From positions 1 through 64,000 of the forward strand of contig CAVVNF010000016.1 of assembly GCA_963749535.1 (NCBI GenBank): 64,000 bases of DNA, given 5' to 3'. The translations under genes and the position numbers were made by a program. Below, piece by piece: positions 1 through 8,651 of the stretch. Below the pieces are notes generated by a model. That model had not been told where the DNA came from. It saw only the letters and a program-made list of their open reading frames with translations, and made no database searches. The stretch's first letter is position 1. Every line of letters begins with the position of its first letter. Origin of the DNA: Chersky-299 sp963749535 (lineage in GTDB: Bacteria; Actinomycetota; Thermoleophilia; RBG-16-64-13).

Positions 1-171
1 GTGCGAGATCCCGTTAGCGTTCGTTCCCGGTGGGAAAGCATTGGGTGCGTCTTGATCCCCCTGCAGGCGCTCGGCCAAGCTGCGACGAAGACATACGCAC
101 GAGCTAACCGTTGCGTGCAAAGATAACGCTGTGTGAATCTGGGCGTGCGCTGGTCTGAAGAAGGAGGCAGC

Positions 172-700
172 ATGTCGAGTTCAATCCTGGTTGCTTATGC
201 CGCCCGGGCTGGTTCCACGCAGGAAGTCGCCGAGGCGGTGGCGACCGCCTTGCGCGAAGCCGGTGTTGAGGTGGACGTCCAGGCCCTGCGCAAAGTGAAC
301 ACCCTCGATGGCTACCAGGCGGTGGTCATAGGTGCGCCTCTTTACATGTTTCGCTGGCACAAGGACGCTCTCAAGTTCCTCAGACGCCATCAGGACGCTC
401 TGGTGAGCAAGCCGACCCGCGGTCTTCGCCCTGGGCCCCTTCAATGACGTGGAGAAGGAATGGAATGACGTGCGCGCCCAGCTCGACAAAGCGCTCGCCA
501 AGTTCCCCTGGTTCGCCCCGGATACGGTGCAGGTATTCGGCGGCAAGTTCGATCCAGCCACGCTGCCCCGTCCCTATAAGCTGCTCCCGGCCATGAATAG
601 ACTGCCGACATCTGACCTCCGGGATTGGGGGGCGATCGCGAACTGGTCGAAAGAGCTCGCAGCCAAGTTTCGTCTCGGCCAGGACTCGTCGGCAGACTGA
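172..700 (+). pseudogene. Flavodoxin-domain protein, frameshifted
   Basis: This encodes a flavodoxin-fold (FMN-binding, protoporphyrinogen-oxidase-like) protein. The N-terminal half, starting at the ATG at 172 behind the SD AAGGAGG, shows the FMN phosphate-loop segment YAARAGSTQE and the strand VVIGAPLYMF. It runs into a stop at 445-447. The C-terminal half (FALGPF, VFGGKFDP, DIRDW-like end) continues in the next frame to the stop at 698-700. Reading across 411-421 with one base removed joins K-P to P-A-V-F, the expected family sequence. The total of about 175 residues is normal for the family. It is broken as written; an indel error or true decay cannot be told apart here. Confidence 0.8.
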
Positions 701-711
701 TCCGACAGGAA

Positions 712-912
712 ATGCGCTCATGCCTGAACCGCCTCGCCTCGAAGAGCTTAAATGCTCTCTACGAGAAACTCTCGCCAGAGGAACGCGACGAACTGCCGCA
801 GTGCTTGCTCATCGCCGCGCCAGGCGGGGGAGAGGCCGTGGTCAAAGTGCTGGAGGATCTGTTGCTGTGCCACGCGACAGAGAGCCTGCTGGAGGAGCAC
901 AAGGGCGCATAA
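712..912 (+). CDS. Small hypothetical protein
   Basis: A 66-residue reading frame begins with ATG 712 shortly after a purine-rich GACAGGA, 12 bases past the flavodoxin stop. The product is acidic and leucine-rich (KLSPEERDELPQ, then a helix ending LLEEHKGA) with no membrane segment or known motif. The close spacing suggests co-transcription with the flavodoxin gene. It could also be the remnant of a larger protein. I do not recognise it. Confidence 0.4.
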   Translation: MRSCLNRLASKSLNALYEKLSPEERDELPQCLLIAAPGGGEAVVKVLEDLLLCHATESLLEEHKGA

Positions 913-1053
913 AGGGTCGGAGTCACGCTGCATTCCAGCGGGGCATCTTGGCCCTTGACCAAACCGTGGACCGCGACTTGATACCATTCTGGATAGGGTC
1001 GGGGGACGGCGCTACTCGCGCAACTCCCCGAGCGAAAAGTCAAGACGACTTAG

Positions 1054-1214
1054 GAGGCTGCTGAAGAACCGCACCCGGCCGTCAGAAGCGCACTGGGCGG
1101 CACGATAGCAGGTCCTCGGTCGCGTCAATAGCGCTGCTATTCACGCTTCCTGCGTCCTTCTCTCGCGCGTACCCATCGGGCTCTGGCGGCGAGGCGCCAT
1201 TCTTCAGCAGCCTG
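1054..1214. mobile_element. MITE-like non-autonomous element (161 bp)
   Basis: The two ends are near-perfect inverted repeats: GGCTGCTGAAGAA begins at 1056 and its reverse complement ends at 1213. TTAG precedes the left end and TCAG follows the right end, an imperfect 4-bp target repeat. There is no coding capacity inside. The termini resemble those of the complete IS 130 bp downstream (CAGGCCGCTGAAA), so it may have been mobilised by a relative of that transposase. Confidence 0.55.
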
Positions 1215-1342
1215 TCAGAGATTGGGCTCCAATATGGCGTAGGCGTGGGGCACGGTCTTGGGGCGATTATGGAATTGAAAGGAAGCAGCGCGCCTCGAGA
1301 TTGAACAAGCTCCGACCAGCGGGGCGCTCGCTGCGCGCTTAG

Positions 1343-2742
1343 CAGGCCGCTGAAAAAAGACCGCCCCCCGCCCTGGATTGCTGCGCCTCTCTATCTTTCT
1401 GTCGCTCTGTTTGATAGTATTTATCCTGCAAAAAGCCATAAATGAGGGGGTTGGGATGCGGGGAGAAGAGGCGAGGCAGCCGTCGTTTGTGTTCATGGGT
1501 CCCCTGGAGGACCGCATCCCGGCCGATCACCCTCTGCGCGCCATCCGTACGATGACCGATCGGGCTCTTTCCGCTCTCTCGCCTCTCTTTGCCGAGATCT
1601 ACGCCCAGCGGGGTCGCCCCTCCATCCCGCCCGAGTATCTCCTGCGAGCCCTTCTCTTGCAGGTGCTCTACGCCATCCCTTCCGAACGCAAGCTCTGCGA
1701 GCATCTGGAGTATCACCTGCTCTTCCGCTGGTTCGTGGGTCTCGATCTGAACGAACCGGTCTGGCATCCCACCACCTTCACGCAAAACCGGGAGCGTCTG
1801 CTTGAAGGTGAGGTGGCGGAGGCCTTCTTCGTAGAGGTCAAAAAGCAGGCCGAGGCGGGGAAGTTCCTTTCCCGGGAGCACTTCAGCTGCGACGGCACCC
1901 TCCTGGAGGCGGCCGCTTCCCTCAAGAGCTTCCGGCCAAAAGAGGAGGGAGGGGCACAGGCTCGGGGCGGGGGTCCGGATGACGACGGCCCCGACAGCAA
2001 CAAGAGCTTTCGAGGACTAGACTCACCCCGGGACCGCAACCCTGCTGTTGACTTCCGCGGGGAGCGGCGCTCGAACCAGACCCACGCCTCGACCACCGAT
2101 CCCGAGGCCCTGCTGGCCAAACACTCCCCCGGAGAGGCCGCCCGCCTCGCCTATGCCGGGCACCTCCTGACCGAGAACCGCCACGGCCTGATCGTCCAGG
2201 CCGACCTCTCCCAAGCCACAGGCCCGGCTGAGCGGGAGATGGCCATGGAGCTTGCAAGAAAGGAGCGCACGGAAATCAAGGGCCGGCTCACCCTGGCCGC
2301 CGACAAGAACTACGACACCCGCGAGTTCGTGGCCGGTTTACGGGCCATCGGCATCACTCCCCACGTGGCCCGCAAGAAGAAACACTCGGCCATCGATGGC
2401 CGCACGACGAGCTGGGAGGGCTACGGCCAAAGCCAGAAGAAGCGCAAGCTCGTGGAGGAGGCCTTCGGCTGGATGAAGACGGTGGGGCTCCTCCACAAAC
2501 TCCGTCATCGGGGCCGGGCCAAGGCCCGGTGGGTCTTCCAGTTCACGGCGGCCGCCTACAACCTGGTGAGGATGCGATCTCTCCTGGAAGAGTGCGTCGC
2601 CGAATAGGGAGAAGCGGCTGGAGATGCCCTTCTTTGGAGGGCACCACCCCGGTTCTTTGCCCCACCATTTCGCGGACCGAGCGTTCCTGGATCACGACAG
2701 CGCGGACTAGAGAGGCTTCAACCGGGCTATTTCAGCGGCCTG
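1343..2742 (+). mobile_element. Complete insertion sequence, IS1182/IS5-like (1,400 bp)
   Basis: The left end CAGGCCGCTGAAAAAAG (from 1343) and the right end (reverse complement CAGGCCGCTGAAATAG, ending 2742) form terminal inverted repeats with 13 identical outer bases. They are flanked by an exact TTAG direct repeat at 1339-1342 and 2743-2746, which is read as the target-site duplication. A single transposase gene fills the element. An intact duplication and intact frame point to a fairly recent insertion. Family naming (IS1182 versus IS5 group) is from transposase character only. Confidence 0.8.
1456..2607 (+). CDS. DDE transposase of the IS1182/IS5 type
   Basis: This 383-residue transposase catalyses cut-and-paste movement of the surrounding IS. 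The N-terminal 90 residues form the DUF772-like DNA-binding region (RPSIPPEYLLRALLLQVLY). Candidate catalytic acids are D146 (FSCDGTLLEA), D250 (VQADLSQA) and E335 (VEEAFGWMK). A variable low-complexity stretch around residues 155-225 separates the first two. I chose ATG 1456 behind GAGGGGG because the in-frame upstream extension from 1378 lies in the terminal region and resembles no transposase. The frame is complete, so the element may be active. Confidence 0.85.
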   Translation: MRGEEARQPSFVFMGPLEDRIPADHPLRAIRTMTDRALSALSPLFAEIYAQRGRPSIPPEYLLRALLLQVLYAIPSERKLCEHLEYHLLFRWFVGLDLNEPVWHPTTFTQNRERLLEGEVAEAFFVEVKKQAEAGKFLSREHFSCDGTLLEAAASLKSFRPKEEGGAQARGGGPDDDGPDSNKSFRGLDSPRDRNPAVDFRGERRSNQTHASTTDPEALLAKHSPGEAARLAYAGHLLTENRHGLIVQADLSQATGPAEREMAMELARKERTEIKGRLTLAADKNYDTREFVAGLRAIGITPHVARKKKHSAIDGRTTSWEGYGQSQKKRKLVEEAFGWMKTVGLLHKLRHRGRAKARWVFQFTAAAYNLVRMRSLLEECVAE

Positions 2743-2937
2743 TTAGGTGGTGAGAACCGTGCAGGGGAAGGCTCGTCTTGGTCGCCTGCATGGGGGAGGT
2801 ATCAAGTGGCCCTCGGCTACGCACCTAGACAGTCGTCAGGAACCCGCGCTGTGGGCACAGTCGGTCCAGGTCACATGAATACCGTCTTGCCCCGATTGTC
2901 ACTGTGGAGGTTCGTGCGAAGGAAAGGGGGGCAGTAA
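2608..2937. other. Gap after the transposase, no gene seen
   Basis: This 330-base stretch contains the right end of the IS (to 2742) and the TTAG duplicate. About 190 bases of non-coding DNA follow, leading to the hydrolase gene. I see no convincing promoter, small gene or terminator. Confidence 0.5.
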
Positions 2938-3738
2938 ATGCCGACCGTACGTGTAAACGACATCAACATGTACTACGAGATCCAGGGCGACGGGCTTCCG
3001 CTGGTGCTTATTATGGGGATGAGCGCTGATCACACAGCATGGGAAGAGCAAACTCCCGTCTATGCCAAAGAATTCAGGGTTGTGACGTTCGACAACAGAG
3101 GGGTGGGGCAAACAGACAAGCCTGACGTTCCTTACACCACGCGCATGATGGCCGATGACACGGTCGGTCTTATGGACCGGTTGGGAATCGGGAAAGCTCA
3201 CGTGGCGGGCATTTCCATGGGCGGTGCCATAGCTCAGGAAATCGCGATCAACTACGCGGACCGTGTAATCGGCCTCGTTCTCCACGCCACCTGGCCCAAA
3301 AGTGACCCATACTTTGTTCGAATCTTTGAGCTTCTGGAGATGCTCGTGTCGCGCGACGCTGAGATGCGACAGGTCTATCAGGATCTTCTGCTCTTCACCC
3401 CCGCCTACTACAACGCGAACCAAGACAAGATCAAACAGATGCTAGACGATATGGCCAATAGCGAGACACCAATGCCATCGTATGCGTTCTGCAGACAAGC
3501 AGACGCCTGCGTCACGCATGATGCGCAAGATCGCCTACACTTGATTGAGGCGCCCACCTTGATAACTGTGGGTGATCAGGACATCTGGACGCCTTTGCGG
3601 TTTGCCGAGGTACTGCGTGGCAGGATCCCCAACTCGCGGCTGATCGTCGAAGAAGACGCTCCGCATCTCAGCCTTTTGCAGAATCCTGGGAGATTCGCGG
3701 AGATGACCCTCAGTTTCCTGCGAGAACTCCAAGGCTGA
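2938..3738 (+). CDS. Alpha/beta-fold hydrolase
   Basis: A 266-residue alpha/beta hydrolase with all catalytic elements visible: nucleophile elbow GISMGG with Ser93, acid Asp215 in GDQDIWTP, and His243 in DAPHLSL. The oxyanion region is LIMGMSADH. ATG 2938 follows AAAGGGGGG. Length and motif spacing match esterase, haloperoxidase and 3-oxoadipate-enol-lactonase-like enzymes, but the substrate cannot be read from sequence. It stands alone between an IS and a broken aminotransferase gene, so it is probably accessory. Confidence 0.85.
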   Translation: MPTVRVNDINMYYEIQGDGLPLVLIMGMSADHTAWEEQTPVYAKEFRVVTFDNRGVGQTDKPDVPYTTRMMADDTVGLMDRLGIGKAHVAGISMGGAIAQEIAINYADRVIGLVLHATWPKSDPYFVRIFELLEMLVSRDAEMRQVYQDLLLFTPAYYNANQDKIKQMLDDMANSETPMPSYAFCRQADACVTHDAQDRLHLIEAPTLITVGDQDIWTPLRFAEVLRGRIPNSRLIVEEDAPHLSLLQNPGRFAEMTLSFLRELQG

Positions 3739-3937
3739 TTAATGGCGTGATCTGGAAGCATGCGGTCGCTCAGTGCAACGCGTGCGCTGCTTGCAAGACC
3801 GAGGATGCTCTCATGGTCCGGATGCGGGCAATCGGTACCGGGAATTCGGATACCCCCGCCTAATGGCAGGAGGCTCATGAGGCCGCGAGGACTCAGAATC
3901 GACACGCAGCCAATGTGCAAAGGCTGCGGGGAAACCG

Positions 3938-4862
3938 TCAGAGGCCCGATTCAGCATTCTCTCGCGCCCGCGCCACAATGTCGTAGCCGACGCGTTTGCT
4001 GAACGCCTGTTGCAATTGCCGGGTCACCGGCCCGGGGATCGGCTTCGGCATCGTTCTATTATTGAATCTGGAAGCGGGGAATACACCGACACTGGTGTTG
4101 GTCAAGAATGATCTCATCTGCTTGGTATAGATCGTAAACAGAAATATCCCTTTCGACACACTTTATGTTGAGCTCAGCGGCCAGTTCTATTACCGTATCT
4201 CGTGTGATACCGGGTAGGCACTCTGTCAGTTCTGATGTGCACAAGGCGCCATTCGACACCAGAAAGAAGTTGTCCCGCGGGGTCTCCATTGCATAGCCGC
4301 TAGTGTTGAGCATCAGGGCGACCGCACTAGGGTCGATCATATGTGCTTCGTATTGAGCCAGGCGATTACACAACCGGTTTGAGTGTTTTATCTTGGGGTC
4401 AAGGCATTGGGCGGGGATTTGCCGGGTGTTTGCGACTACCAAACGGACACCTTTCTCATAGCACTCGGCCATCCACCGGTAGCCTTCTGCCGGGGATATG
4501 CTGTAAGGGACTAGATGGACGAAAAACGTCGGCTCCGGCGAATCTGAAAAGCATACGCCTCGGCTTATTCGATAGACGATCCTGCAGTCGTCTCGAGGGT
4601 CCAGGTTCTTCTCGTTGCGCCGGATGAGCTCGAGAGTGATGTCGATAACTTCCTCCGGTGTCCGATTGAATTGAATAAAGGGGAGGCCCCGGAGAGAACG
4701 AAAAATGCGGGCGACATGCTCTTCCAGTTTGAAAGGCACGTGATTGTACGTTCGGGCGATGTCATAGACTCCCCCCTCCCAGATGCCCCAGTCGGATATG
4801 TTGAGCTTGGCGTCACTCTCGTTGACGTACTCGTTCTTGAAGTAGCAGACTCTTTCTTCCAC
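3938..4862 (-). pseudogene. Class IV aminotransferase (branched-chain type), frameshifted
   Basis: A PLP-dependent aminotransferase of fold type IV, related to branched-chain and D-amino-acid transaminases. The catalytic lysine is in DPKIKHSNR, and ETPRDNFFLV and LPGITRD are family blocks. It starts at GTG 4862 behind GGAAG. The main frame stops at 4059, 20 residues after YQADEI. The true C-terminus (FLTNTSVGVFPASRF, GPVTRQLQQAF, VGYDIVARA) continues in a neighbouring frame to 3938. One surplus base around 4108-4114 explains the break. The restored length of about 307 residues is typical. Confidence 0.8.
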
Positions 4863-5047
4863 GGTGACTTCCTATCATCCCTTCGAGGTCTTGCGCCTTT
4901 GTGTGATAATACAGACCGTCGCCCGGGTTGGTCTTCGCTCTGGATCCATGATATCGGGCCCCAGCGCTTCTAGGAACGCTCGACGAAAACCGTCATGCTG
5001 GGCAGTGGGGCCAGGCCCATACCAGTCCGGTATCGAGCGTCTCGGTT

Positions 5048-5348
5048 AGTTATGACGCGTCCGGTGACGACAACTCCAACTTAAGCGAGGGAGTACGTCG
5101 TGGCTCGGGCGCTCGTCGCCGGCAGCCTCCTGGGCTACGCGCTGGAGGACGAGAGCGGCCACCGGAGCAATTTCCCCGACCGCGTCTTCCAGGCCGGATC
5201 GACCTTCAAGCCACATACTGGCACTGGCGCCGATACGCGGACCGACCTTCACTGGAGCGCGACTGGTTCGGCTATCTGGGACAACGACGGCGGCACGGTG
5301 AAAATGCTGAACCCACAAGGCCATATCGTGGCGAGCCATAGCTACTAG
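5048..5348 (+). pseudogene. Lamin-tail-domain (LTD) protein fragment, frameshifted
   Basis: This is the C-terminal part of an LTD domain, an extracellular beta-sandwich fold. Frame 2 reads YDASGDDNSNLSE. The next frame then reads EYVVARAL, LEDESGHRSNFP, HTGTGADTRTDLHW and AIWDNDGGTVKM, ending at TAG 5348. The two join if one G is removed from the GGG at 5089-5091. No N-terminal signal or upstream domain is present, so this is a 5'-truncated remnant. LTD modules normally sit at the end of secreted nucleases or surface proteins. Confidence 0.7.
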
Positions 5349-5576
5349 GCCGCTTGCTCCTAAGCATTGGCATCACGATGAGGTCATCATGATTCAGGCT
5401 CTTCGGCCAGCTGGGTGAAACTGGATTAGATATCTGACCCGACTTCCAATCTGCTCGTTGGTGGGCTCGCGGAGCTTAAGAGGATGGAAAGGTTCGCTAG
5501 GTCCGATCTGCTTTGCAACATAGCCCGGTCGGCTTGCTGCTCGCGAGAATCTCACAGGATAACAACAATGTGCAGT

Positions 5577-5666
5577 CTATCGTGCGTGACTATCTCGGTA
5601 GACGAACATCCCTATGATAATAGCCCCGATCAGCGCCGCACCCATGAGAACAATAAAGCCTGGCAT
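5577..5666 (-). CDS. 29-residue single-pass membrane peptide
   Basis: This gene is too short for usual gene finders. It starts at ATG 5666-5664 with a strong SD (GAGGAG) seven bases upstream and stops at 5579-5577. The product has a near-continuous hydrophobic helix, FIVLMGAALIGAIIIGMFV, then a basic tail YRDSHAR, giving one membrane span with the C-terminus probably inside. I know no named family for it. The good SD and clean hydrophobic profile support a real gene; the surrounding decayed DNA argues for caution. Confidence 0.5.
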   Translation of the reverse strand: MPGFIVLMGAALIGAIIIGMFVYRDSHAR

Positions 5667-6017
5667 GACTTACTCCTCACTCTCAGATATCATCTGTAAA
5701 CCACATTTCAGTACGATCTGTCGGGAACCGACGGCTCGTCATCGATCACCACGCTCCGACGTTTCTCACACAGGTTGAGCCTGGGAACACCTGCTCAGAC
5801 AAAAAAAGCGTAACGCCCCTGTCTGTGAAATGAATAAGTCGGAGCTGAGAATGATCTGTGACAATGCTAGGGCCTGACTAATGCGGATTTCCACGCAGGG
5901 CTGCTTCTCCGTCTATGGCTGCGACCCTAGTACCGGAGTGGTCCCAGCAAAGGCGTATACTAACGACACTACCATTCAGGGCGCGAGGCCTTCCTGGCCA
6001 CGCTTCTCACAGTCCGT
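5667..6017. promoter_or_regulatory. Region upstream of ssrA
   Basis: This stretch holds no gene I can support. A TATACT hexamer at 5956-5961 is a plausible -10 box for ssrA, about 60 bases before the mature 5' end. That would leave a short leader to be removed by RNase P. No good -35 element is obvious. Confidence 0.3.
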
Positions 6018-6379
6018 GGGGGCGACATGGTTTCGACGGGGCTCAGGTCTTGGTTTGGGTAGCGAGCCGAGATCCCAACCGTTCTCGTTAAACAGGTTGG
6101 AAAACACAATTGCCAAACCTGAATTGGCTCTGGCCGCTTAGTCTGAACAAGACTTAGCGCCTGTCGCGCCTCCCGTGCCTGCCGGGGAGGGGAGCGGCAT
6201 TAACCAGGCGGGCTTACTCTCGGCGAGTGTCGCCGGCGTCGAGGGAAAATGAAGGTGGCTGGCTGAGCGCACCCTGCCTCTACGGGGGCGTGAGGCGAGA
6301 AACGTAGTAGGGGCTACGCTCGTAGACACCCAGGTCAGACGAGTTTCGGACGGGGGTTCAATTCCCCCCGCCTCCACCA
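6018..6379 (+). ncRNA. ssrA: tmRNA (transfer-messenger RNA)
   Basis: tmRNA rescues stalled ribosomes and adds a degradation tag. The 5' end GGGGGCGACATGGTTTCGACGG is diagnostic, and GGGGGCG pairs with CGCCTCC just before the encoded 3' CCA (6377-6379). The T-arm is GGGGGTTCAATTCCCCC. The tag frame starts near GAA 6100 and ends with TAG 6139-6141. It encodes ENTIAKPELALAA, whose LAA end is the signal read by ClpXP. The single-piece form of about 362 nt is standard. ClpX and ClpP are encoded later in the window. Confidence 0.95.
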
Positions 6380-6392
6380 TCTTGACGCATGA

Positions 6393-6418
6393 AAAAGACC
6401 CGCTCAGGCGGGTCTTTG
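6393..6418 (+). terminator. Intrinsic terminator of ssrA
   Basis: A perfect 10-bp hairpin, AAAGACCCGC with loop TCAG and GCGGGTCTTT, lies 14 bases after the tmRNA CCA. It can serve both strands: the DUF2089-type operon is encoded convergently from the right. Confidence 0.85.
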
Positions 6419-6458
6419 CGTATGGGGGAACCTGCGCGAGTGTCGCCCAAGGCTCAAC

Positions 6459-6885
6459 TCATGCGCAATAGACGCGGACATTGTCACCGTCCGCGGAGTC
6501 CACGTTGATCTCCATCTCGCGAAGGGCCGCGATCAGGTCCTCGACGTCCTCGGCCTTCATGCTGGAGAAGTCCATCGACATCCCGTGCTCGGACATCGAT
6601 TTGTTGATCTGGTCCATCGCCTGCGGCGGGATGAGCGAGGTCAGCTTGAGGCCGGCCCGCACCAGGCTCAACGGGATCTTCACGTTGACGTTGTCGCCCT
6701 TCATGCTCACCACCTTGACATACATGAATTTGGGAATCCCGGTTGACGCTGTTTGGGCCGGATTCTCGTCGGGACCGGGCGTGGCCGGGACGCGGCTTGA
6801 GCACATCGAGCAGGCGGTCGGCTTCTTCGGCGGTGATCTTGCCGGTGGCCAGCAGGTCGAGGATGCGTAGGCGTTCTTGGTTCAT
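6459..6885 (-). pseudogene. SHOCT-like domain protein, frameshifted; third gene of the DUF2089 operon
   Basis: The start at ATG 6885 is set by AGGAG at 6895-6899. The first 30 residues (MNQERLRILDLLATGKITAE) form a SHOCT-like helical pair. The second half lies in another frame (FMYVKVVSMKGDNVNVKIPL, LIPPQAMDQINK, ADGDNVRVYCA) and ends at 6459. This two-part design is common in proteins encoded with DUF2089 regulators. The frames meet in the variable linker around 6770-6800, so one base is lost or gained there. The gene is distal in the same operon as the membrane protein and the DUF2089 protein. Confidence 0.7.
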
Positions 6886-6903
6886 TTCGTGCACTCCTTT
6901 TGT

Positions 6904-7185
6904 TCAGCGGATGGTAAGGACGACGGTCTGACTCTCTTTGTTGACGAACACCTCGGTGCCTCGCGCCTCTCCCATGAGGCCCAAGCATCCGACGACGAAC
7001 GCCGTGTAATGCGGCCGTTGCCCCGTCACAACAAACACCAGGTCGAGGAGAAGAGCCACGATGACGGCGAGCAGCCCCAGCACCAGCAGCAGAGGCCAGA
7101 CTATGAACATCGGCAGCCAGAGACGGACCTTCGTGCGGCCGGCCTCGGCTACCCGCAGGGAAAAGGCGTAGGGCGGGACTTTCAT
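6904..7185 (-). CDS. Small membrane protein in the DUF2089 operon
   Basis: A 93-residue protein with one long or two tightly packed membrane segments (LWLPMFIVWPLLLVLGLLAV and ALLLDLVFVV), followed by a C-terminal polar segment ending VVLTIR. The start overlaps the stop of the upstream DUF2089 gene by four bases, so the two are translationally coupled. Function is unknown. By analogy with similar three-gene operons it may be part of a membrane-stress module, but this is inference only. Confidence 0.7.
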   Translation of the reverse strand: MKVPPYAFSLRVAEAGRTKVRLWLPMFIVWPLLLVLGLLAVIVALLLDLVFVVTGQRPHYTAFVVGCLGLMGEARGTEVFVNKESQTVVLTIR

Positions 7186-7541
7186 CTCCCCAGCCTTTCG
7201 GCGGCTTCCTCGACCGTGATCTCGCCGCGGTCCAGGAGATCGAACACCTCATCGTGCGCCGACAGCTCTTCCACCTGGGCCAACTGCAGTTGTTGGGTGA
7301 TGCGGTTGAGCCGGTTCTTGATGGTGGGGTAGCTCACACCGAAGGCCTTCTCCATATACTTGATGGATCCGTGGCAGCGCACGAACTCGCCCACGAACAC
7401 CTGGTCCTCGCTCCGCAGCCGAGCCAGGGGCGGGAGTTCGAACTGCCCTTCTATCGTGATGCCGCTGCCCCCAAGGCAGACGCCGGTGACCACGAACGGG
7501 CGGTCGCCTGTCAGGTCGGTCAGATCGTGCCATTCGCTCAT
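7182..7541 (-). CDS. DUF2089-family helix-turn-helix regulator
   Basis: This 119-residue protein has the DUF2089 signature: FELPPLARLRSEDQVFVGEF, then KAFGVSYPTIKNRLNRI, which reads as a helix-turn-helix. The C-terminus carries a SHOCT-like stretch, GEITVEEAAERL, matching GKITAEEADRLL in the third gene of the operon. It is probably the transcriptional regulator of this operon, whose promoter should lie in the AT-rich segment at 7545-7620. Partner and ligand are unknown. Confidence 0.8.
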   Translation of the reverse strand: MSEWHDLTDLTGDRPFVVTGVCLGGSGITIEGQFELPPLARLRSEDQVFVGEFVRCHGSIKYMEKAFGVSYPTIKNRLNRITQQLQLAQVEELSAHDEVFDLLDRGEITVEEAAERLGR

Positions 7542-7810
7542 ATCTTACCTCCGGCCACTTGATTATATTAATACATGATGCCAGAGTTCTTAAAAAAATC
7601 AATACAAGAATTAAATTAAATCTTGCGCACGACCCGTTGGGCTCGCAGATCCCTGTGCTGGTGTAATCGTGACGCCTCAGCTACGGAAACCGCTCGGAGG
7701 CATCTCGGCTAAAATGGAGTGCGATGGCTCCGGCCGCCGTCGAAGGCGCGCGGCTCATGCGTGCGGGGGTGTCCCGTGCTGTGTAGCAGGTTTTTCGGTC
7801 CGGAGGTCAC
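7542..7810. promoter_or_regulatory. AT-rich divergent promoter region, DUF2089 operon / lepB
   Basis: Bases 7558-7620 are strikingly AT-rich for this genome (TTATATTAATACATGATG, then runs of A and TTAAATTAAA). This is the likely promoter and operator of the leftward DUF2089 operon. The right part leads to lepB, whose SD is GGAGG at about 7801-7805. No precise boxes are assigned. Confidence 0.45.
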
Positions 7811-8380
7811 GTGAGAGAAGAAAACGAAGCTGTGGGCCCACCGGCGGCGAGTCGGCCGGAGAAGCGGGCTTCCAGTGCCACGCGGACGGTGGTCGAGGTC
7901 ATTGTCATCTTGGCCGCGGCGTTCGCGATCGCGATGTTGGTCCAGTTCTTTTTGGTGAAGCCCTTCACCATCTCCCAGATCTCCATGGAACCCACTCTCA
8001 TGAACGGCGAGCGGGTCCTGGTCAATCGCGTCACCTTTCACTTCCGCGAGCCGAGGCGAGGGGACATAGTGGTGTTCCACTCGACCGCGGAAGGCGAGGA
8101 TCTGGTGAAGCGCGTCGTGGGGGTAGCGGGTGATCGCATCGAGGTGAAGGAGGGCGCTCTCTATGTCAACGGGGTACGCCAATCCGAGCCGTATCTGAAC
8201 GAGCAGTACATCCAGGGCGTTTTCGCGGAGACGACGGTGCCGCAGGGCTCCGTGTTCGTCATGGGCGACAATCGCAACGACAGCCTGGACAGCCGGGTGT
8301 TCGGAGCGATCAGCAAGAGCGCCATCATCGGGAAGGTCTTCGTCGTCTATTGGCCTCTCAACCACATCAAAGGTCTTTGA
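7811..8380 (+). CDS. lepB: Signal peptidase I
   Basis: Cleaves signal peptides of Sec-exported proteins at the outer face of the membrane. The 189-residue protein has one N-terminal anchor (VVEVIVILAAAFAIAMLVQF). Catalytic Ser58 is in QISMEPTL and general-base Lys100 in LVKRVVGVAGD. The GDNRNDSLDSR box is near the C-terminus. GTG 7811 is preceded by GGAGG. This is the single-span short form typical of Gram-positive bacteria. It is encoded alone. Confidence 0.95.
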   Translation: MREENEAVGPPAASRPEKRASSATRTVVEVIVILAAAFAIAMLVQFFLVKPFTISQISMEPTLMNGERVLVNRVTFHFREPRRGDIVVFHSTAEGEDLVKRVVGVAGDRIEVKEGALYVNGVRQSEPYLNEQYIQGVFAETTVPQGSVFVMGDNRNDSLDSRVFGAISKSAIIGKVFVVYWPLNHIKGL

Positions 8381-8651
8381 CGGAAAGACCATCCCGAAGG
8401 TAGCCGGTGCCTGCTCGCGCGTTCGCTGCATTGCGCCTACGACGACTGCACCCCCGAGGGCAACCTGGCGTACAAGAGCCTCTATGGCTGGGATGCCTAC
8501 CGGCTCGCGCATGGAGTCGAGACTGCCCATTGGCCGGCGGAGCCGAGTCTGGGAACTGTTACGAGGCGGCCGGGGTCGGTCCATTGGGAGCGGGGTCGAA
8601 GAGCGGAGTCGGAGAACCAGGGCGGGGAGAGCTGAGCGAGGCGGGCCGAAT
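8381..8651. other. Intergenic stretch with a possible coding remnant
   Basis: There is no complete gene. A stop-free stretch in frame 2 from 8402 to about 8635 reads SLHCAYDDCTPEGNLAY then SLYGWDAYRLAH, which looks more protein-like than chance, but it has no start codon or SD. It may be a gene fragment; I cannot name a family. Confidence 0.3.

Noticed and set aside
5349..6017. An integrated element at ssrA
   Set aside because: No integrase lies beside ssrA and no repeat of its 3' end is found downstream; the decay upstream of ssrA has another cause.
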